A program made the translations under genes and the position numbers. From Polyangiaceae bacterium (GTDB taxonomy: Bacteria > Myxococcota_A > Polyangia > Polyangiales > Polyangiaceae), in the NCBI GenBank assembly GCA_025936115.1, contig JAICTZ010000026.1, positions 1 to 64,000 on the forward strand: a DNA stretch of 64,000 bases, read 5' to 3'. This document shows, in pieces, positions 1 through 7,439 of this stretch (positions are counted from its first letter, which is position 1; each line of letters begins with the position of its first letter). The notes below the pieces were generated by a model that made no database searches, was not told where the DNA came from, and saw only the letters and a program-made list of their open reading frames with translations.

Positions 1-131
1 CGCTTTTGGAGAAGCGTTAGCTCGACGCCCTTGAATTGACCGATGGTCGCGCGGGCCACGCGGCTGGCCCATCTTTCGATTGCCTTGCGGCGCGCCTCGT
101 CTGCTTTATCGTTCGGACCGCTCGTCTTCAT
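1..131 (-). CDS. hypothetical protein, N-terminal 43 residues, runs off left edge
   Basis: On the minus strand an ATG at 131 opens a frame that stays open to the window edge (43 codons). The visible part is strongly charged and helical, with an Arg/Lys/Glu-rich stretch around residues 9-26 and an ending Gly-Gln-Phe-Lys-Gly-Val-Glu-Leu-Thr-Leu-Leu. No ribosome binding site is obvious, so the start is uncertain. It lies just downstream of two small minus-strand frames at 173-603 and inside what looks like the end of an integrated element. I do not recognise the family. Codon use fits a GC-rich gene, but the fragment is short. Confidence 0.35.
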   Translation of the reverse strand, partial: MKTSGPNDKADEARRKAIERWASRVARATIGQFKGVELTLLQK

Positions 132-172
132 CGAGCCACGACGCCCGGCCGTTTGCAGCGGCGCGGGCGTTC

Positions 173-328
173 CTACCTTCGGCCGATGCTACGCCGGCTT
201 CGCCAGGCGCGCACGAGCACGAACAACGTCGGTGCGCCGTACACGACGACGGCGACGCCAATCCACCAGGCATCCGGCGCCGCTCCGTCCATGGGCGGCC
301 CGAGCCAATCCGGAGCGCCGCCCGTCAC
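173..328 (-). CDS. small single-span membrane protein (51 aa)
   Basis: The frame starts with GTG at 328 and ends with TAG at 173. The GTG overlaps the TGA of the upstream frame (325-327) in a GTGA arrangement, which suggests translational coupling. Residues about 20-41 form one hydrophobic segment (Trp-Trp-Ile-Gly-Val-Ala-Val-Val-Val-Tyr...), followed by an Arg-rich tail that ends Ile-Gly-Arg-Arg. This suits a small inner-membrane protein with its C-terminus in the cytoplasm. An internal ATG at 292 is an alternative start. The function is unknown. The position next to a tRNA scar suggests a gene of a mobile element. Confidence 0.45.
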   Translation of the reverse strand: MTGGAPDWLGPPMDGAAPDAWWIGVAVVVYGAPTLFVLVRAWRSRRSIGRR

Positions 329-603
329 TTCCCGGCCTTGCGTCGAGCCCGTTCCGCCTCGAGCGATACGGCCCCGGCGCGCGCCTCCCGGCGGGCTCGG
401 AGCTCGGCCGTGAGCGCGGCGACCGCATCGAAAGCACCCGCCTCAGCCGCCCGTCGCAGCGCGTCCGCGAGCGCCTGTTCGACGACGTCGCCCGCGCCTG
501 GAGGGTGGGCCTCGGGTGGGCCACCGCGCTCTGCGTGCTCGTCCTCGCGCTCGATGGCAGCCGTTTCTGGCTGCTCGCGATCGTCGTGTTGGTCGAGCTC
601 CCC
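325..603 (-). pseudogene. 5'-truncated frame at the element end; helical, Ala/Arg-rich
   Basis: A minus-strand frame with good coding character ends at the TGA in 325-327. Its last 53 residues read as a typical soluble helical protein (Val-Val-Glu-Gln-Ala-Leu-Ala-Asp-Ala-Leu ... Arg-Arg-Lys-Ala-Gly-Lys). Going upstream, the frame stays open through the tRNA scar to the methyltransferase stop at 676, but it contains no ATG, GTG or TTG in frame. I infer that the 5' end was separated when the element integrated at the tRNA sequence, or decayed later. Its stop is coupled by GTGA to the small membrane protein gene. I do not recognise the product. Confidence 0.4.
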
Positions 604-655
604 TTTAAAATCCCTTGCTCGCGAGAGCGTCCCGGTTCGAGTCCGGGAGGGGCCA
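604..655 (+). other. 3' half of a tRNA-Leu(UAA) gene: probable att site / integration scar
   Basis: Bases 604-610 match a Leu(UAA) anticodon loop, TTTAAAA, followed by the 3' strand of the anticodon stem (611-615). A long variable arm folds as GCTC-GCGA-GAGC at 617-628. The T-arm is CCCGG-TTCGAGT-CCGGG at 631-647. The acceptor 3' strand AGGGGCC is at 648-654, with discriminator A at 655. The matching 5' half (acceptor GGCCCCT, D-arm, stem AGGGA) is absent upstream; the bases before 604 are CCCC. Tyrosine recombinases often cross over at the anticodon loop and leave exactly this displaced 3' segment, so the element should lie to the left, beyond the window. Confidence 0.75.
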
Positions 656-675
656 CTCAGCGGAAAGAGAGCCCT

Positions 676-1587
676 TCACCCCGGCAGGCGCACGGTGAGG
701 CCCACCGCGGCGATCCTGTCGACGCCGGTGTACGCCGGCGTACCTAGTTCGGATCCGAACACGTCAGGATCGAGCTCTTCGTAGCTGAGCGTTGCGCCCG
801 CGGCGCGGCAAAGTGACCCGACGGCGGCGCGGATCACGTCATGCCCCTGGACGACCGGCGCGCCCGTGTAGAGGAGGATCACGCCTCCGGGTACGAGTCG
901 GGTGAGCGACTCGCGGACAATGCGAATGGCGAGCGCCTCTCCGAAGTCGCCGCCGCCGTCGCGGTACAGCCGGTGTTGGTGATCGCGAAGGTACGGCGGA
1001 TTCGCAATGACGGCGTCGACGGGCCCGTCGATGCCTCCCAGCACGTCACTAGCCACGACTTCGGCGACCACGCCGGCAAGCGTTGCGTTCACGCGCGCGT
1101 AGCGGAGCGCGCGCTCGTTCACGTCGCCCAAAATCACGCGCTTCGCGCAGTGGGACGCCATGATGCCGCCCGCCCCGCTGCCTGCGCCGATGTCGACGAC
1201 GGTTCCCGCTGGCGCCAGGTTCCTTCGGACGAACGTGCAAAATCGATAGGTGTCAGGGCCGAAGAAAACGCTATCGACCTCGTTGGTCGGATACGCGGAA
1301 TGCACGAACAACTGGTCTTCGACCGAAGAAAACCGCACGTTGGCCCGCAAATAGCGCCCGTCCGGAACCAAGACGTTCGCGCGCTGCGCCAATGCGCGGA
1401 ACGCGCTCGGGAGCACGTCGAGTAGAAACGGTCGTCCCCATCCGAAAACGTCGCGTAGGTCCCGGGCATCGCGTGGGTCGGCCGCCAGCACACGGGCGTG
1501 GGTCTCGGGTGTAACGGTAACGAAGCGGTAAGCCTGCGCCTGAAGCTCCCGACCGAGTTCCACCAGCGCACGGTCCGTCGGGTCCAT
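676..1587 (-). CDS. class I SAM-dependent methyltransferase with NPPY motif
   Basis: The 303-residue protein has an N-terminal helical domain of about 110 residues, then a Rossmann methyltransferase fold. The SAM-binding motif Val-Asp-Ile-Gly-Ala-Gly-Ser-Gly-Ala-Gly-Gly lies near residue 135, an acidic residue ends the second strand (Leu-Gly-Asp-Val-Asn), and Asn-Pro-Pro-Tyr lies near residue 195. In this superfamily NPPY is typical of enzymes methylating a planar nitrogen (PrmC/HemK, N6-adenine), though small-molecule enzymes also carry it. Only three bases separate its ATG from the stop of the upstream diiron oxidase gene, so the two are probably co-transcribed and may act on one small molecule. 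The substrate cannot be read from the sequence. Confidence 0.8.
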   Translation of the reverse strand: MDPTDRALVELGRELQAQAYRFVTVTPETHARVLAADPRDARDLRDVFGWGRPFLLDVLPSAFRALAQRANVLVPDGRYLRANVRFSSVEDQLFVHSAYPTNEVDSVFFGPDTYRFCTFVRRNLAPAGTVVDIGAGSGAGGIMASHCAKRVILGDVNERALRYARVNATLAGVVAEVVASDVLGGIDGPVDAVIANPPYLRDHQHRLYRDGGGDFGEALAIRIVRESLTRLVPGGVILLYTGAPVVQGHDVIRAAVGSLCRAAGATLSYEELDPDVFGSELGTPAYTGVDRIAAVGLTVRLPG

Positions 1588-1590
1588 CGT

Positions 1591-2502
1591 TCACGCGCTC
1601 ATCTCGACGGCGCCCTGGCCCCAGAGCACCTGCCGGTAGCGCTCGAAGCAACGGGCCCCCGCCTCGAGACGCAGTAGCGCTCCTTCGGCGATCGGAACTG
1701 CGAGCTCCGGCTTCTCGGCCACGAGGGGGCGGAGGATCTCACGATTCCACGCTTCGGAATGCTTAATGTCCAGAGTCGCGTGGAGAGCGAAATATTGACG
1801 CACGTCACCCGCCACGCCGAGCCGTTTGAGCCCCTCGTTCACTTGCGCGGCACGGCCTGGAGCCGTGAGCTCAATGACACCGAGGGCTCCTAGCGAATGG
1901 TACGCGTACCGGCGGTTCGCCCCGAGGGCCAGCATCAGATTCCCGAGGGCCAGTGACTCCCACACGATCCTCCGTGGATCAGGTCGGAGCCCGAGCGCTG
2001 CGCTGAGCCGCGAGAGCATGGGGCCGTGCATGCCACTTTCGTGGCCCTGTCCCATCTCGTCCCAGTAGTTACGAGCGAGCTCGAGCTTCGCTCGCGCGGG
2101 CATCTTCACCTGCGTCAGTGCAACGAGATCCTCGAAACCGGCCTCTCCGGCCACCTCTTGCTCCAGGAACCAGCGCATCGCCCGGGGCGACGCTTCCGTA
2201 GCAAGCCAGGCGAAGAGCGGGTCGCGCTGCCCGGGGCCGTGGTTTCGGAGCCCGTCGAACCAGGCAATGAAGGCGTCGGGGTCACGCGGCACTTGCGCGG
2301 ATCGCTGCTGCACTCGGCGCAGCTCGTCTTCCACGAACTCGTCCTCGAGCAGCAGGAACGCGAGTTCGTCGGCGGCGTGCTCTCGCCAATTCGGGCGCGA
2401 ACCTGGCGTCAGACGAACGTGATTGAAGACCGTCAGTTTGCGATGGAGGGTCTCGGCATCGAGGCTGGTCGTCCCCCCTGGTCGCAGAACGCGTGCGTGC
2501 AT
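1591..2502 (-). CDS. haem-oxygenase-like diiron oxidase (iron-containing redox enzyme family)
   Basis: This 303-residue all-helical protein matches the HDO superfamily (haem-oxygenase-like, nonhaem diiron). Candidate iron ligands are in the usual order: Glu in Phe-Leu-Glu-Gln-Glu (about 114-116), Glu149 and His154 in Asp-Glu-Met-Gly-Gln-Gly-His, Glu212, then His241, Asp245 and His248 in His-Ala-Thr-Leu-Asp-Ile-Lys-His. Known members cleave or oxidise C-C, C-H or N bonds of amino- and fatty-acid-derived substrates. I chose the ATG at 2502; a TTG at 2520 is also possible. The gene is coupled to the methyltransferase downstream. The pairing suggests a short tailoring pathway, with substrate unknown. 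Confidence 0.8.
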   Translation of the reverse strand: MHARVLRPGGTTSLDAETLHRKLTVFNHVRLTPGSRPNWREHAADELAFLLLEDEFVEDELRRVQQRSAQVPRDPDAFIAWFDGLRNHGPGQRDPLFAWLATEASPRAMRWFLEQEVAGEAGFEDLVALTQVKMPARAKLELARNYWDEMGQGHESGMHGPMLSRLSAALGLRPDPRRIVWESLALGNLMLALGANRRYAYHSLGALGVIELTAPGRAAQVNEGLKRLGVAGDVRQYFALHATLDIKHSEAWNREILRPLVAEKPELAVPIAEGALLRLEAGARCFERYRQVLWGQGAVEMSA

Positions 2503-2520
2503 CTTCGACCAGCCAAGCAA

Positions 2521-3221
2521 CGCGTATGCCAGCCTTCACGTCGCCGGTAAGCGTTGTATTCGAATCCAACGTCGCTCGGCGCACTCAAGCACGGGCGATC
2601 GAGATGCCAGCCGCGGACGAAAGACGTAACGAGGCAGGATGCCGCGATCTCGGCCCCGGGAGAGGCTCCGATAACGACCCGATTATGGGGACGCTGCGGG
2701 CGGCCGCGTCGGACCTCGAGGCGCGGGGCCAAGTGGCGCCTGACTCCAAGGCCGCGCTGGACGCGCGAATTGCCCAAGCGTGTGGCAGCGGACGCCTGCG
2801 TCGACCCAAAACACCATCGCGGCGCGTGACGGTCATGAATGCGGCAGCTCTGCTCGGCCCATCGATATCTGCTGAATTCAAGATTCGGAGCCCTGGTCCT
2901 GAGCCACTGAGAAGAGCCTGGGCGGCGTGATCGATGACGCGTGCGTGCAGTAGGTTGTTGGTGGGCGATTTCCTCGGTGCGGAAGTCGAAGGTATCGACT
3001 TCCGGCCGCCGCGCGAGCGCGTGGAGCGCATGCATTCGGCATGCACTCGAACGCCCCCCCCACGTTCGTCGAGCTCGCCGTTAACAACGGCAAGGCCGAG
3101 CTCATCCGCGCCCGCTAAAATTCCTATAGAGCAGGCGAGCCGGAGCGGGATACACACTTCGTGCGCGACCGAGGGCACTTGGAGGAGCAAGACGAGGGTC
3201 GGGAGAGCTGGGATTGGAAGG
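2521..3221. other. intergenic stretch with no supported gene
   Basis: About 700 bases separate the oxidase gene from the LuxR regulator. Open frames on both strands have scattered, low-complexity composition and resemble no family I know. Two pieces look mildly coding on the plus strand: 2685-2800 (Ala/Leu/Asp-rich helix) and a 25-residue ATG frame at 3041-3118 ending Glu-Leu-Ile-Arg-Ala-Arg. They could be remnants of decayed genes. The local composition is less GC-biased than the flanking genes. Confidence 0.4.
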
Positions 3222-4178
3222 CTAGCCGGAGCTACCGAGCTTTCTCCGCGCCGCCGTCAACAACGTAGACACGTTCGAGGTCGAAATACCTAGCGAATAG
3301 GCGATGAGCTTGTTGGAGTAGCCGAGCTCCGTGTACGCGACGACTTGCCGTTCGCGCAGGGTGAGCGCGCGGTCCGGGGCTAGAGCGGGATCGTTACGGT
3401 GCGCCAAGTAATAGCGTTTTCCGTCACGCTCGAAATGCTCGACAATCGACCAGCGCCCGTCGACGAGCGCCTCCCAGAGCGCGACGGCTTCTTCGCCGTT
3501 CACGGAGCGCGAACGGGCGCGTTCCATACGGACGAGCCCCTCCTGCAACTGCTCGCGCGCGGTGTCCGTCGTGGCCGGACCGACCGCGTGTTCGATCCGC
3601 CCGTTCGGTGTGAGGATCGCTTCGGCCTGCTCCGTGGGCCCCCCCTCGGCGGCCAAGAGCTCATGGAGCGAACGCCGGAGCCGCACGCCAGCGGCGACAT
3701 GGGCACCCACGCGACGCCACAGGCGCGCTTGGCGCACCGAGGCGCGCAACTTCGGCACTGGCACGAGCACGAGACAGCCACGATGCGTCGGGTCGATCGC
3801 ATTCATGCACAGCACGTCGCCCATCTGGTGCGCGTCAAGTACCTTCCGGTAGGTCTTGAGGAGCTCCGCGGGCAGCGGCGAAGCGCGGAGTCCGGCGAAG
3901 CCGAGCGAACGGTAGACGCCGACCATGGTCCTTCGGCCCTCGGACGGCATCGTTTGCTCGAAAATGCCCTGGATGAAGGTCGCAGGCAGCTCGCGATTGA
4001 CGAGCTCGAGCGGCTCGACCCAGTCGTCCCGGCTCGCGTCATAGAGGAAGGCGAGCGCGCCAGACGAGGCGCCGCTCACGACCTCCGCCGCACGCGCGAT
4101 ACCCCCGAGCCAGGCAGGCTGTTCGAGTTCGACAGCGTAGGCAGCTTCGATCACGGAAACGGGGTCGCGCGATCTCAT
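3222..4178 (-). CDS. LuxR-family transcriptional regulator (C-terminal HTH)
   Basis: The last 55 residues of this 318-residue protein form a LuxR/GerE helix-turn-helix: Leu-Thr-Leu-Arg-Glu-Arg-Gln-Val-Val-Ala-Tyr, then the recognition helix Thr-Ser-Asn-Val-Ser-Thr-Leu. The N-terminal 250 residues are a soluble sensory region of unknown ligand, possibly GAF-like. I prefer the ATG at 4178, with GGAG about ten bases upstream; a GTG at 4214 would overlap the upstream gene. The small HTH protein gene ends 19 bases upstream, so the two are likely one transcript. A DNA-binding transcription factor role is well supported; the target genes are not known. Confidence 0.8.
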   Translation of the reverse strand: MRSRDPVSVIEAAYAVELEQPAWLGGIARAAEVVSGASSGALAFLYDASRDDWVEPLELVNRELPATFIQGIFEQTMPSEGRRTMVGVYRSLGFAGLRASPLPAELLKTYRKVLDAHQMGDVLCMNAIDPTHRGCLVLVPVPKLRASVRQARLWRRVGAHVAAGVRLRRSLHELLAAEGGPTEQAEAILTPNGRIEHAVGPATTDTAREQLQEGLVRMERARSRSVNGEEAVALWEALVDGRWSIVEHFERDGKRYYLAHRNDPALAPDRALTLRERQVVAYTELGYSNKLIAYSLGISTSNVSTLLTAARRKLGSSG

Positions 4179-4197
4179 CGGTCCACTGCTCCGCGCG

Positions 4198-4503
4198 TCA
4201 GCCCGGGCCTGCACCCACCAAGACCGACAGCTCGCGACGGCTCGTCAGGCCGAGCTTCTTGTACGCGGAGGTCAGCTGATTGGCGACGGTGCGCAGCGAC
4301 GTTTCACGGAGCTCCGCGATGCGCCGATTCGACACGCCCCGGGCCGCCAGCTCGGCGACAGCGCGCTCAGACGAAGTGAGCGCCGCAAGCTTGTCCGCGG
4401 AAGACGGAGGAGCCATCGAAGCGTCCACCGAAACGCAGATTAAATCCGCGCCCAGCTGAGTCACGCGCACGTGTCGACGCTGGAGATCGACGAGACGAAG
4501 CAC
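4198..4503 (-). CDS. short LuxR-type HTH protein without a sensor domain
   Basis: The frame codes for at most 101 residues. Residues about 38-95 are a LuxR/GerE helix-turn-helix (Leu-Thr-Ser-Ser-Glu-Arg-Ala-Val-Ala-Glu-Leu, then Ser-Leu-Arg-Thr-Val-Ala-Asn-Gln-Leu). The first 30 residues are nondescript, and an internal ATG at 4416 may be the true start, leaving little more than the DNA-binding domain. It stops 19 bases before the larger LuxR gene. Such minimal proteins may act as co-regulators or compete for the same sites; that is inference. Confidence 0.7.
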   Translation of the reverse strand: MLRLVDLQRRHVRVTQLGADLICVSVDASMAPPSSADKLAALTSSERAVAELAARGVSNRRIAELRETSLRTVANQLTSAYKKLGLTSRRELSVLVGAGPG

Positions 4504-4789
4504 TTGGCGCAGGCTACCCGGTCAGGCCGGACTTGGAAAGTGCAGTGGAACCGAAAATTCGGACCAAAGGTTTAGTGGCATAGGTGACGCTTGCCCCCTT
4601 TGGGAACGGAGCCGGGAATGTGAGACGTTAGGTAGCCGCAAGGTGTCCCCCTGAGAAAACCGAGCGAGTCGGGATCAACGGCAAGCACACGCAGCGGCTG
4701 ACGCAACTGACTGGGCTGCGACTGGGACGCGCGCACAGCGCATCACCAGTCGCTTGCTGTGGCCCTAGCGGTATATATCCAGAGGGGAT

Positions 4790-5374
4790 TTATTGAATGG
4801 AGCAGCGCGGAACGGTCTCAATCCGGATCGCACGAGTATTCCCGTTCACATCGCGCGCCGTCGCCGCGACGCGCTGGTGACTCCCGGCATTGAAGCCCGT
4901 GCCTCGGAGGTTGAGCATACATTCGTTGAGGGGCCCAACTTGTCCATAGATTTGCTGATCGTCTTCGACGACGTAGGCACCGTTCACCGTGTGGTAGAAA
5001 ATGGCTCGAAGCAACGTATTCGGGCAATCGGTAGGCGAGAGCGTCGTGTCCGCATAGGACACCTCAATGCCACCATCCCCACAATTACCGTGCCCAGTGA
5101 ATTCCGACGAGAAATTCGTGATGTCGACGACGTACGCCTTCCCACAGTTGTTGTAAGAAGTGGGACTCGTCACGTCGGCGCCGCCCGTAAACGTCTGATT
5201 GGCAGTGACCGTGGCACACGACGACTCGGACATTGCCTCCTCACTCGTGCCGACGTTGCCCTCGGTGTCTGCGCCCGCACCGGCACTGCAACCGGCGCTC
5301 GCCGCCATGAGCGCAACGATCGCGCACTTGCCAGCCACCCAACGCGTCAATTTCGTCTCAATATGCTTAACCAT
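4790..5374 (-). CDS. secreted lipoprotein, myxobacterial type
   Basis: The ATG at 5374 is set by a strong ribosome site (AGGGAGA) 7-13 bases upstream. Residues 1-25 are a lipoprotein signal peptide: a basic N-terminus, a hydrophobic core and the lipobox Ala-Ser-Ala-Gly-Cys. After the acylated Cys comes a short Gly/Ala/Thr linker with Glu-Glu-Ala-Met-Ser, then about 150 residues rich in Thr, Asn and Gly with several Cys that could form disulfides outside the cytoplasm. The fold is probably a beta-sandwich. I recognise no specific domain. It is monocistronic, with an empty stretch upstream. Confidence 0.75.
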   Translation of the reverse strand: MVKHIETKLTRWVAGKCAIVALMAASAGCSAGAGADTEGNVGTSEEAMSESSCATVTANQTFTGGADVTSPTSYNNCGKAYVVDITNFSSEFTGHGNCGDGGIEVSYADTTLSPTDCPNTLLRAIFYHTVNGAYVVEDDQQIYGQVGPLNECMLNLRGTGFNAGSHQRVAATARDVNGNTRAIRIETVPRCSIQ

Positions 5375-5640
5375 CTGAGGTTCTCCCTGAGCGGCGTATT
5401 GACCGGCTTCCACCCGAAGCCAGCCGCCACCTGCAGTTAGTTCGCACACGCCGAGCATCGGTGTCAACCAAATCAGTCGAAATCGACGATCAGCGATCGA
5501 CGATCGGATATTCAATCGATGTGACCGAGCGTCATCGCGGCTACACGGTGATTTGCGCTGAAACCAGCGCAGGTGCTCTATTGCTACGGAGCAGCGTTCG
5601 CCCCGCTGAAACTCACATGCGCTTGTACGAGAGTTTCGTC
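5375..5640. other. upstream region of the lipoprotein gene; no gene seen
   Basis: This stretch is less GC-rich than the flanking genes and contains near-repeats of gatcgacgatc around 5485-5515. It should hold the promoter of the minus-strand lipoprotein gene. I see no coding sequence with recognisable character. Confidence 0.4.
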
Positions 5641-5643
5641 TGA

Positions 5644-6101
5644 TCGGGCGAACCACGACCGAAAGGCTTACGAGCTCGCGCGCGACGGAACGCCCATTCC
5701 GGCGGCGATCAAGCCGAGCAGAGCGATCCCGAGCTCGAGGCGACCCTCGCGCAAAGCATCCCGGAGCTCCTCTCCGAAAGCTACGTGAACCATTCGCTGG
5801 GATATCCCGACATGCCGCGTGCTCGCCGCGGCCTCGCGGGCATCGTGCGCGCCATGCGCGCGGCTTTCGCTGATCTCAACGATCGGATCGACGACATCGT
5901 GGTGGACGACCACGCCGTCGCGGTGCGACTCAGCGTCACGGGGACGCACGCCGGCGACTTCTTTGGTGTGCCAGCGTCCGGTAAGTCGTTCCGTGTCGCG
6001 CAATCAACGTCGAGCACGTGGAGGCCGGCCCAATCGTCGCGCACCACCGGACGACGGACGAGCTTTCGCTCCTGCGGCAGCTCGGCGTGCTCCCTCCCTA
6101 G
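5644..6101 (+). pseudogene. SnoaL-like (NTF2 fold) polyketide-cyclase family gene, frameshifted
   Basis: Two plus-strand frames together read as one SnoaL-like protein. The first (5644-6002) carries Tyr-Val-Asn-His-Ser-Leu-Gly, a Met-Arg-Ala-Ala-Phe-Ala-Asp-Leu helix, an Asp-Asp-Ile-Val-Val-Asp-Asp strand and Thr-Gly-Thr-His-Ala-Gly-Asp-Phe-Phe-Gly-Val. The second (6003-6101) continues Ile-Asn-Val-Glu-His-Val-Glu-Ala-Gly and ends Arg-Gln-Leu-Gly-Val-Leu-Pro-Pro-stop, the usual end of the family. Restoring one A in the CAATCA at 6001-6006 rejoins them. No good start codon lies upstream of a GTG at 5785, so the 5' end may also be damaged. A sequencing error at 6001 is the alternative. Confidence 0.65.
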
Positions 6102-6412
6102 TCCTCTCGAGTTCGCGGCTGCGGTGCGGACGACGCTGGCGCCGCTGCCGGTGGTTGAAGGTCCAATGGCCGTCCCCAGTACGAGCTTGTCGGCAGGATC
6201 GGGTCGAGCGTTGCAGCGCACCTCGCGATAACGGGGATCGGCCGCAACACGACCCAAACCGTACGGTCCTGCAACCCGCGCAGCTGACTGGCCGACCGGC
6301 CGTTATTCTATGCCTTACTCGCGGACAGCTAGTCGCACCTCGGGCGCCCAGCGAGCTGATAATATGGTCGCGGATCGTAAACCTCCTGTTCCCGGCCACG
6401 CCGGGCAAAGAC
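6102..6412. other. intergenic stretch before the sulfotransferase gene
   Basis: No convincing gene is visible. A minus-strand frame at about 6110-6240 has some coding character (Leu-Val-Leu-Gly-Thr-Ala-Ile-Gly-Pro), but it runs straight through the SnoaL remnant and has no recognisable domain. The promoter of the sulfotransferase gene should be here. Confidence 0.35.
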
Positions 6413-7384
6413 ATGCGCAAGCCGAATTTCTTGATTGTGGGAGCGGCGAAGTCGGGGACAACTTCGCTGTTCGAGTACTTGCGAGGGCACCCCGATGTCT
6501 TCATGCCAGGCATCAAGGAAGCGAGTTACTTCGCAGGGGGCGGCGGCAGGTCGGAAGCGGATTATCTCGCGCTCTTCCGCAACGCTGGCGGAGCGCGGGC
6601 CGTCGGGGAGGCCTCGGGCGCCTACCTCTATCTCCCCGATACGCCAGCAGCCATCCACGGTCTGCTCGGGCCCGGCGCTCGCATCGTGATCATCCTGCGA
6701 AATCCGATTGATATGGCTTACTCGCTCTGGGGCCACATGGTGCGAGAGGGCTTCGAAGATCTCTCGTTTTCCGAAGCCGTGGCGGCCGAAGAGAAGAGAA
6801 TGGCCGACCCGAAATTCCCGTATCGTTCCAGGGCTTGGCGCTTCAATTTCGCGTATGCCGATCGCGCCCGCTACGCGCGACAGGTCGAAGCCTACTTTCG
6901 CACGTTCAAAAAGAGCCAGCTGCGCGTCCTGATTTTCGAGGAGTTCTTCGCGGACGTTGAAAAAGGGTTTGCCGATCTATGTCGCTTCCTGGACGTGGCG
7001 CCCGACTATCGACCGGATTTCAAGGCTTTCAATCAGTCAGCCGTCGTCCGCTCGGAGCTCCTGCGCAAGTTCCTCGATGAGCCCACAGCGTGGAAGGACG
7101 TGCTCAAAGCCGTCACGCCCGCCGCGACTCGGCCGAGAGTGAAGGCATGGCTGAAGGCGATGAATTACAGGAAGCAGCGACTTCCTTCGTTGTCGAGCAC
7201 GGAACGCGAGCGCCTTTGGCGGCTTTTCGAGCGCGACGTGAGCGAGCTCGAGGTCTTGCTCGGCCGGCGGCTCGAATGCTGGGGGCCGGCGCCGTCGAAC
7301 GCCGTCTCGGCGAACCACTTTGCAAGCGGTACGCCGTCTCGTCGAACTTCGAGCGAACAGCACGACGCGAATCCGGCACCTTAG
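6413..7384 (+). CDS. PAPS-dependent sulfotransferase
   Basis: The 323-residue protein carries the 5'-phosphosulfate-binding loop Gly-Ala-Ala-Lys-Ser-Gly-Thr-Thr-Ser at residues 10-18. The 3'-phosphate-binding Arg-Asn-Pro-Ile-Asp-Met-Ala-Tyr-Ser is at 96-104, the hallmark of the Sulfotransfer_1 family. It should transfer sulfate from PAPS to a hydroxyl or amine of a carbohydrate, lipid or secondary metabolite. The start is the ATG just before the P-loop strand, as usual for bacterial members; the frame is open much further upstream without coding character. It converges on the sugar operon that ends at 7440, so a polysaccharide or glycolipid acceptor is plausible but unproven. Confidence 0.85.
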   Translation: MRKPNFLIVGAAKSGTTSLFEYLRGHPDVFMPGIKEASYFAGGGGRSEADYLALFRNAGGARAVGEASGAYLYLPDTPAAIHGLLGPGARIVIILRNPIDMAYSLWGHMVREGFEDLSFSEAVAAEEKRMADPKFPYRSRAWRFNFAYADRARYARQVEAYFRTFKKSQLRVLIFEEFFADVEKGFADLCRFLDVAPDYRPDFKAFNQSAVVRSELLRKFLDEPTAWKDVLKAVTPAATRPRVKAWLKAMNYRKQRLPSLSSTERERLWRLFERDVSELEVLLGRRLECWGPAPSNAVSANHFASGTPSRRTSSEQHDANPAP

Positions 7385-7439
7385 CCGATGCCGTGACGGA
7401 GCGCGCGCAACCGTTGCACCGTTGCGCCCGCCGCCGGGA

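Noticed and set aside
189..656. Minus-strand frame beginning Met-Ala-Pro-Pro-Gly-Leu-Glu-Pro-Gly
   Set aside because: This N-terminus is the usual translation of a tRNA T-arm and acceptor read backwards. The frame is an artefact of the tRNA-Leu fragment.
36..784. Three long plus-strand frames at the left edge
   Set aside because: They are Arg/Ala/Pro-rich with no domain and lie opposite better-supported minus-strand frames. Typical antisense frames in GC-rich DNA.
5819..6412. N-terminal extension of the sulfotransferase frame
   Set aside because: It runs through the SnoaL remnant in a different frame, has no domain, and the family normally begins just before the P-loop.
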